The translations under genes were made by a program, and so were the position numbers. Below the pieces are notes generated by a model. It was not told the origin of the DNA and searched no databases. It was given only the letters and a program-made list of their open reading frames with translations. 64,000 nt of DNA from Numida meleagris (Eukaryota > Chordata > Aves > Galliformes > Numididae): assembly GCF_002078875.1 (NCBI RefSeq), contig NC_034421.1, positions 11,642,448 to 11,706,447 of the forward strand, given 5' to 3'. Within the stretch, counting starts at the first letter, position 1. Each line of letters opens with the position of its first letter. This document shows positions 60,719-64,000 of the stretch, piece after piece.

Positions 60719-63700
60719 CTTACTTTTTATACTTTTCATCTACTGTACCATCAAATCTTCTCCAGCCTGGCTCTGCCTCCAGATCATGCAAGGACTAACA
60801 GCAAGAAGATTTATGCTATGTCCTGTTACTGAGTGATCACAATATTTGCTTGACCAACTTCACTGTCAATTCAAAGCTGCAGATAAAGCTAAGTACTCTG
60901 GTATCCTCTTTTCAACTAAAAGAGCACTATACCTGCAATATTTTACAGTGAGAAACAAACTGCATAGCAATGTCAGTAAGGTGGCTTGCTTCACAGTTTT
61001 GCTTAATGTGACAAAAAATACACTACATTTCAAATTTACTGACATTATTCAAATTGCAGACTTGTTGCCTCAGCTTTCATTCGGAAAGCATAACTTCACT
61101 CTCAGAGCTGCTGGTATGCTATCTACACTATGCCCACATTGTTTGTTTACTGATATGAAGACACTAAAATTAAAAAAAAAAAAAATGACAAGACTGAAAA
61201 TTTGACTAAAAAAACAGCACAGCAGTTCTGGAAGAAAGTCACACAAGGCTAGTGAGAAAGTACTAGTTAAGTAATCTTAACATTAAAGGAACTTACAACT
61301 ACCAAGAAGGAGCTCAGTTATTAGAAAATGAACACAACTAGTGAGATGGGAGAAAAAAAAATAAGGTGAAGAAAAAGTCAGAATTACTGAAGAATTGCAT
61401 GGAGATGAAAAGAATTTCTCTCTAGGTTCAAATTCTGAAGAGGCAAGTTTGTCTTCCTTCCTCTGAAATTTCATAAAATGTTAATTTTTGTTCCACAGAG
61501 AACTCAAGATGCTCGATCAGCAGCAGACGAGGATGGGAGTACATCCACTCTTAGGGTGATCATGAAACAGCCTGTCCCACGAAGAAAGCATAAAAAAAAT
61601 ATTTCACTAGCAGGATGAAGCGTGATACATGACTATCATTACCTTCAATAAATAAATCAAGATACAAATGCAAGTGTGAAAGAAGGGAGACGACACAGTA
61701 AATGGATCTGTATTGGTTACGACTACTCTTCAACTTGGAACTGGAAAATGAAGCTCTGGACAGTCTTTACATACAGTTTTAAGGTGTACATGTCTTTCAT
61801 ATTGAAATTCATCAGATTGACATGGTTCTCTTCAACTAGCAGACGATGCAGACAATCATTCCAGTTCCATGCTTTAACACAGCCAAGGAAACCTCTCAAG
61901 ACACAAGTTCATATTAGTGGCTAAAGGCCTCTCCACTAACAATGTGTTTTAGCTCACTCTTTGTGAATGCTGTTTTTAAAACCAGAGGAGAGACTACAAG
62001 TAGGTTTTTGTTGTTGGTGGTTTTGTTTTTAAATAGGTGGTAAATGCAGAAATTCCCAGCTAGTTCTGTAAGTATTGTGGGGGAAAAAAAGCAGTTCAGA
62101 TAATTATTTAAAGCAAAGTTTAGATATTATCTGAAAGTCATTTCTAGAACCTGCCCTGATGTATATATCACGCTTAGACCACTTGCTAGAATTCTTACAG
62201 ATCAATATTTATGAAGACAATTGTAAGAGTGCCTTGAATAATAACAGAGAAAAATTTGCACTGATAAAAGTACATACTTCAATTATCTGCATGTGTCGCA
62301 TGAATAACACAGTGATCTAACACAATCAGCTTTAAATTACAGTGTTCCCACAGTTTAGGTGGTTAAACCAGGACCATTACTTCAGTTTTTCCCTACTACC
62401 AAACACCTGCATTGGGTTAAAAAAAAAAGAGATCCAAAGAGATATTATAATGTGTTTCCCTAGTTGAGCAGTGCAAAACCATACAGGTAGAACACCCTGG
62501 AACACAGCTGAAATGAACCTTTAACACAAACAGCAAAATCTCAAAAATGTCCTATTTGATGGGTACTCATCTCAGCTGTATCACCAATAAAGTTTTCTAT
62601 GGACGCGTTCTGTTAATTTGAGAACATCAGGTAACGATTCTTTTTCCTTGAGCTCTTTATCTTTTAGAGAAGTAAATAAGTCATTATGGAAATCCTAAAT
62701 CTTATCTAGAAGTGCACGTTTATTTTAGATTATCAGGTATCTCAACAGAGGCCTATTTATGTCAAAGAAGTAAAAATCAACTGAAGAAATTCCTATTTCT
62801 TACATTTTACCATGAATACACTCAGAGTATACTCAGTGCAGACTTCAGGGGAGTCAGACCTTGCTGACATTTCTGCAGAAACATTGTGGTCCCCGGATAT
62901 CCCTGTGGACATCTTCTGTCAGTCCTAGGAAGAGTTATTAGATAGTGTGATAAGGAAGTAGAGCTGTGACACCACCACGACATGCATTCCCCTTCGTGCC
63001 TGATCAGCTTGTGAAGAGTAGAATCAGAGCTCAGTCGCTGCTCTGCAGAAGGCTGACGCCAAGGCCAGCAAAAGCATCTCCTAGCCTTCTGTATTCATAT
63101 ATAGTGTTTTTGTTTTGGTTTTGATGTCTAGCTTAAGAATTAGAAGAAAAGCAGACTATTAAATTAAGGAAACAAGTAACTTGACTGCTACCATTCAATT
63201 TTAAAGTCGTAAGTAAGATTAACTGAATGGCGAAGAGATTCCAGGAAGCTTGCTGGACAGACAGCAGCACAGAGCAGCAATACTACACGACACAGACAAA
63301 CCTTCCCAAAACCTAAATTTGACATTAAAGGTTGCCAAGTGCAACTGGGTGAGAATTAGCTCAGCTGAAGGGCTGCACACAGAGACCAGGGAATGAAGCA
63401 GCAGTATCTGCACAGATAACCTCCGGCAGCTGGGTCAAGCTCTTCCAGCAAAGCGTGACCCACAGAGGGGCTTGGCTAGGAACGCAGTGCTGGGAAGACA
63501 GAGCAGTAGTGTGGAATGCTCACAGATCTTGTGATTTCCTCCCACAGTTACTGGTCTGTATTTCCATGTGTTCCAGAAGGGAACTCCACCAGCCACAGAA
63601 AGCATTACAGAATATACCACACATCTAGCTCAGAAGAACAACCGCACTTCCCAGAATCATTTCTTTCATTCATGTAATATTTCTTTTAAAATAAACCTAA

Positions 63701-64000
63701 TCATTAATTCATGCTGCTAGACGTAGAAATCTCCCCAGCCACAGACTGATTAGCACGGTCTTGTAAAATGCAGCCCTCCACACCAGCTCTCCTGTGGCCA
63801 GGCCTCTGTGGGAGCAGGAGCTGCTGAGAGTGCTCCTGTGTCCTCACTTCCCTCTGTCCTCAGCCTCCTGCCTTTCTGCGTATTCTAATTGTGACCTTAA
63901 ATAACCTTATTAGTGCCAGCAGGTAATCCAGAAACCTTAGAGTGAATTATAATAATAAAACACATCTCTTGTCAGATGATCAATAGCAGATGGATAAAAC
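60719..64000. other. Unique DNA, no gene seen
   Basis: No gene. The 119-codon plus frame at 60846-61205 opens with TTG, has no domain and runs through an A14 tract (61172-61185). The stretch near 63760-63880 is GC- and pyrimidine-rich (Alu-free, CR1-free) and unexplained. Otherwise AT-rich unique sequence continues to the window end. Confidence 0.55.

Noticed and set aside
60846..61205. 119-codon plus frame followed by A14, as a processed pseudogene
   Set aside because: Starts with TTG, no AATAAA before the A tract, the A tract lies inside the frame, and the peptide matches no family I know.
1..64000. tRNA, rRNA, snoRNA or microRNA genes
   Set aside because: No cloverleaf A/B box pair, rRNA segment or familiar microRNA sequence was noticed by eye. 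A covariance-model search was not possible.

Overview
This window looks like gene-poor nuclear DNA from a bird, most likely a galliform such as chicken. The evidence is its repeats. At least eight 5'-truncated CR1 LINE copies are present, several ending in the ATTCTATG-type 3' repeat typical of avian CR1. There is also the left end of a mariner element of the Galluhop type, and a degenerate LTR-like block of an avian type. No mammalian Alu, B1 or L1 sequence was noticed. The DNA is AT-rich, with scattered short GC-richer patches, most of them inside repeats. There are no bacterial features (operons, ribosome binding sites, CRISPR, tRNA clusters).

No protein-coding gene could be identified. 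The longest open frames are about 100-140 codons; several open with non-ATG codons, many are mirrored on the other strand, and none has a recognisable domain except two that are transposon remnants: the Galluhop transposase N-terminus at 43111-43299 and CR1 ORF2 tails. The window is therefore intergenic or lies inside very large introns.

Layout. 1-175 is a CR1 3' end (minus). 176-15805 is unique AT-rich DNA with an AT palindrome cluster (1530-1592), a 25-bp tandem duplication (3490-3539), a G-run (11373-11393) and a well-formed acceptor/donor pair (13510-13535). 15806-15921 is CR1 (minus). 18976-19081 is a ~55-bp tandem duplication. 21130-21668 is CR1 (plus) carrying a CTCF-like core. 23780-24270 is an ancient CR1 (minus). 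25480-26480 is pyrimidine-skewed and unexplained. 28255-28932 and 31815-32285 are CR1 (plus). 41600-42085 is CR1 (minus). 42925-43265 is Galluhop. 44555-44822 is CR1 (plus). 46785-47285 is LTR-like. 52310-52590 is a degenerate tandem array abutting CR1 (minus, 52601-52710). 60650-60718 is an ancient CR1 3' end (minus). The rest is unique sequence.

I did not find a novel biological system. The items most worth checking are the splice-signal-flanked exon candidates, three unique blocks that could be conserved non-coding elements, an unidentified exon-like block at 48090-48360, the decayed 52310-52590 array, and the CTCF-like site inside CR1. Repeat names come from remembered consensus sequences, not from a database search.
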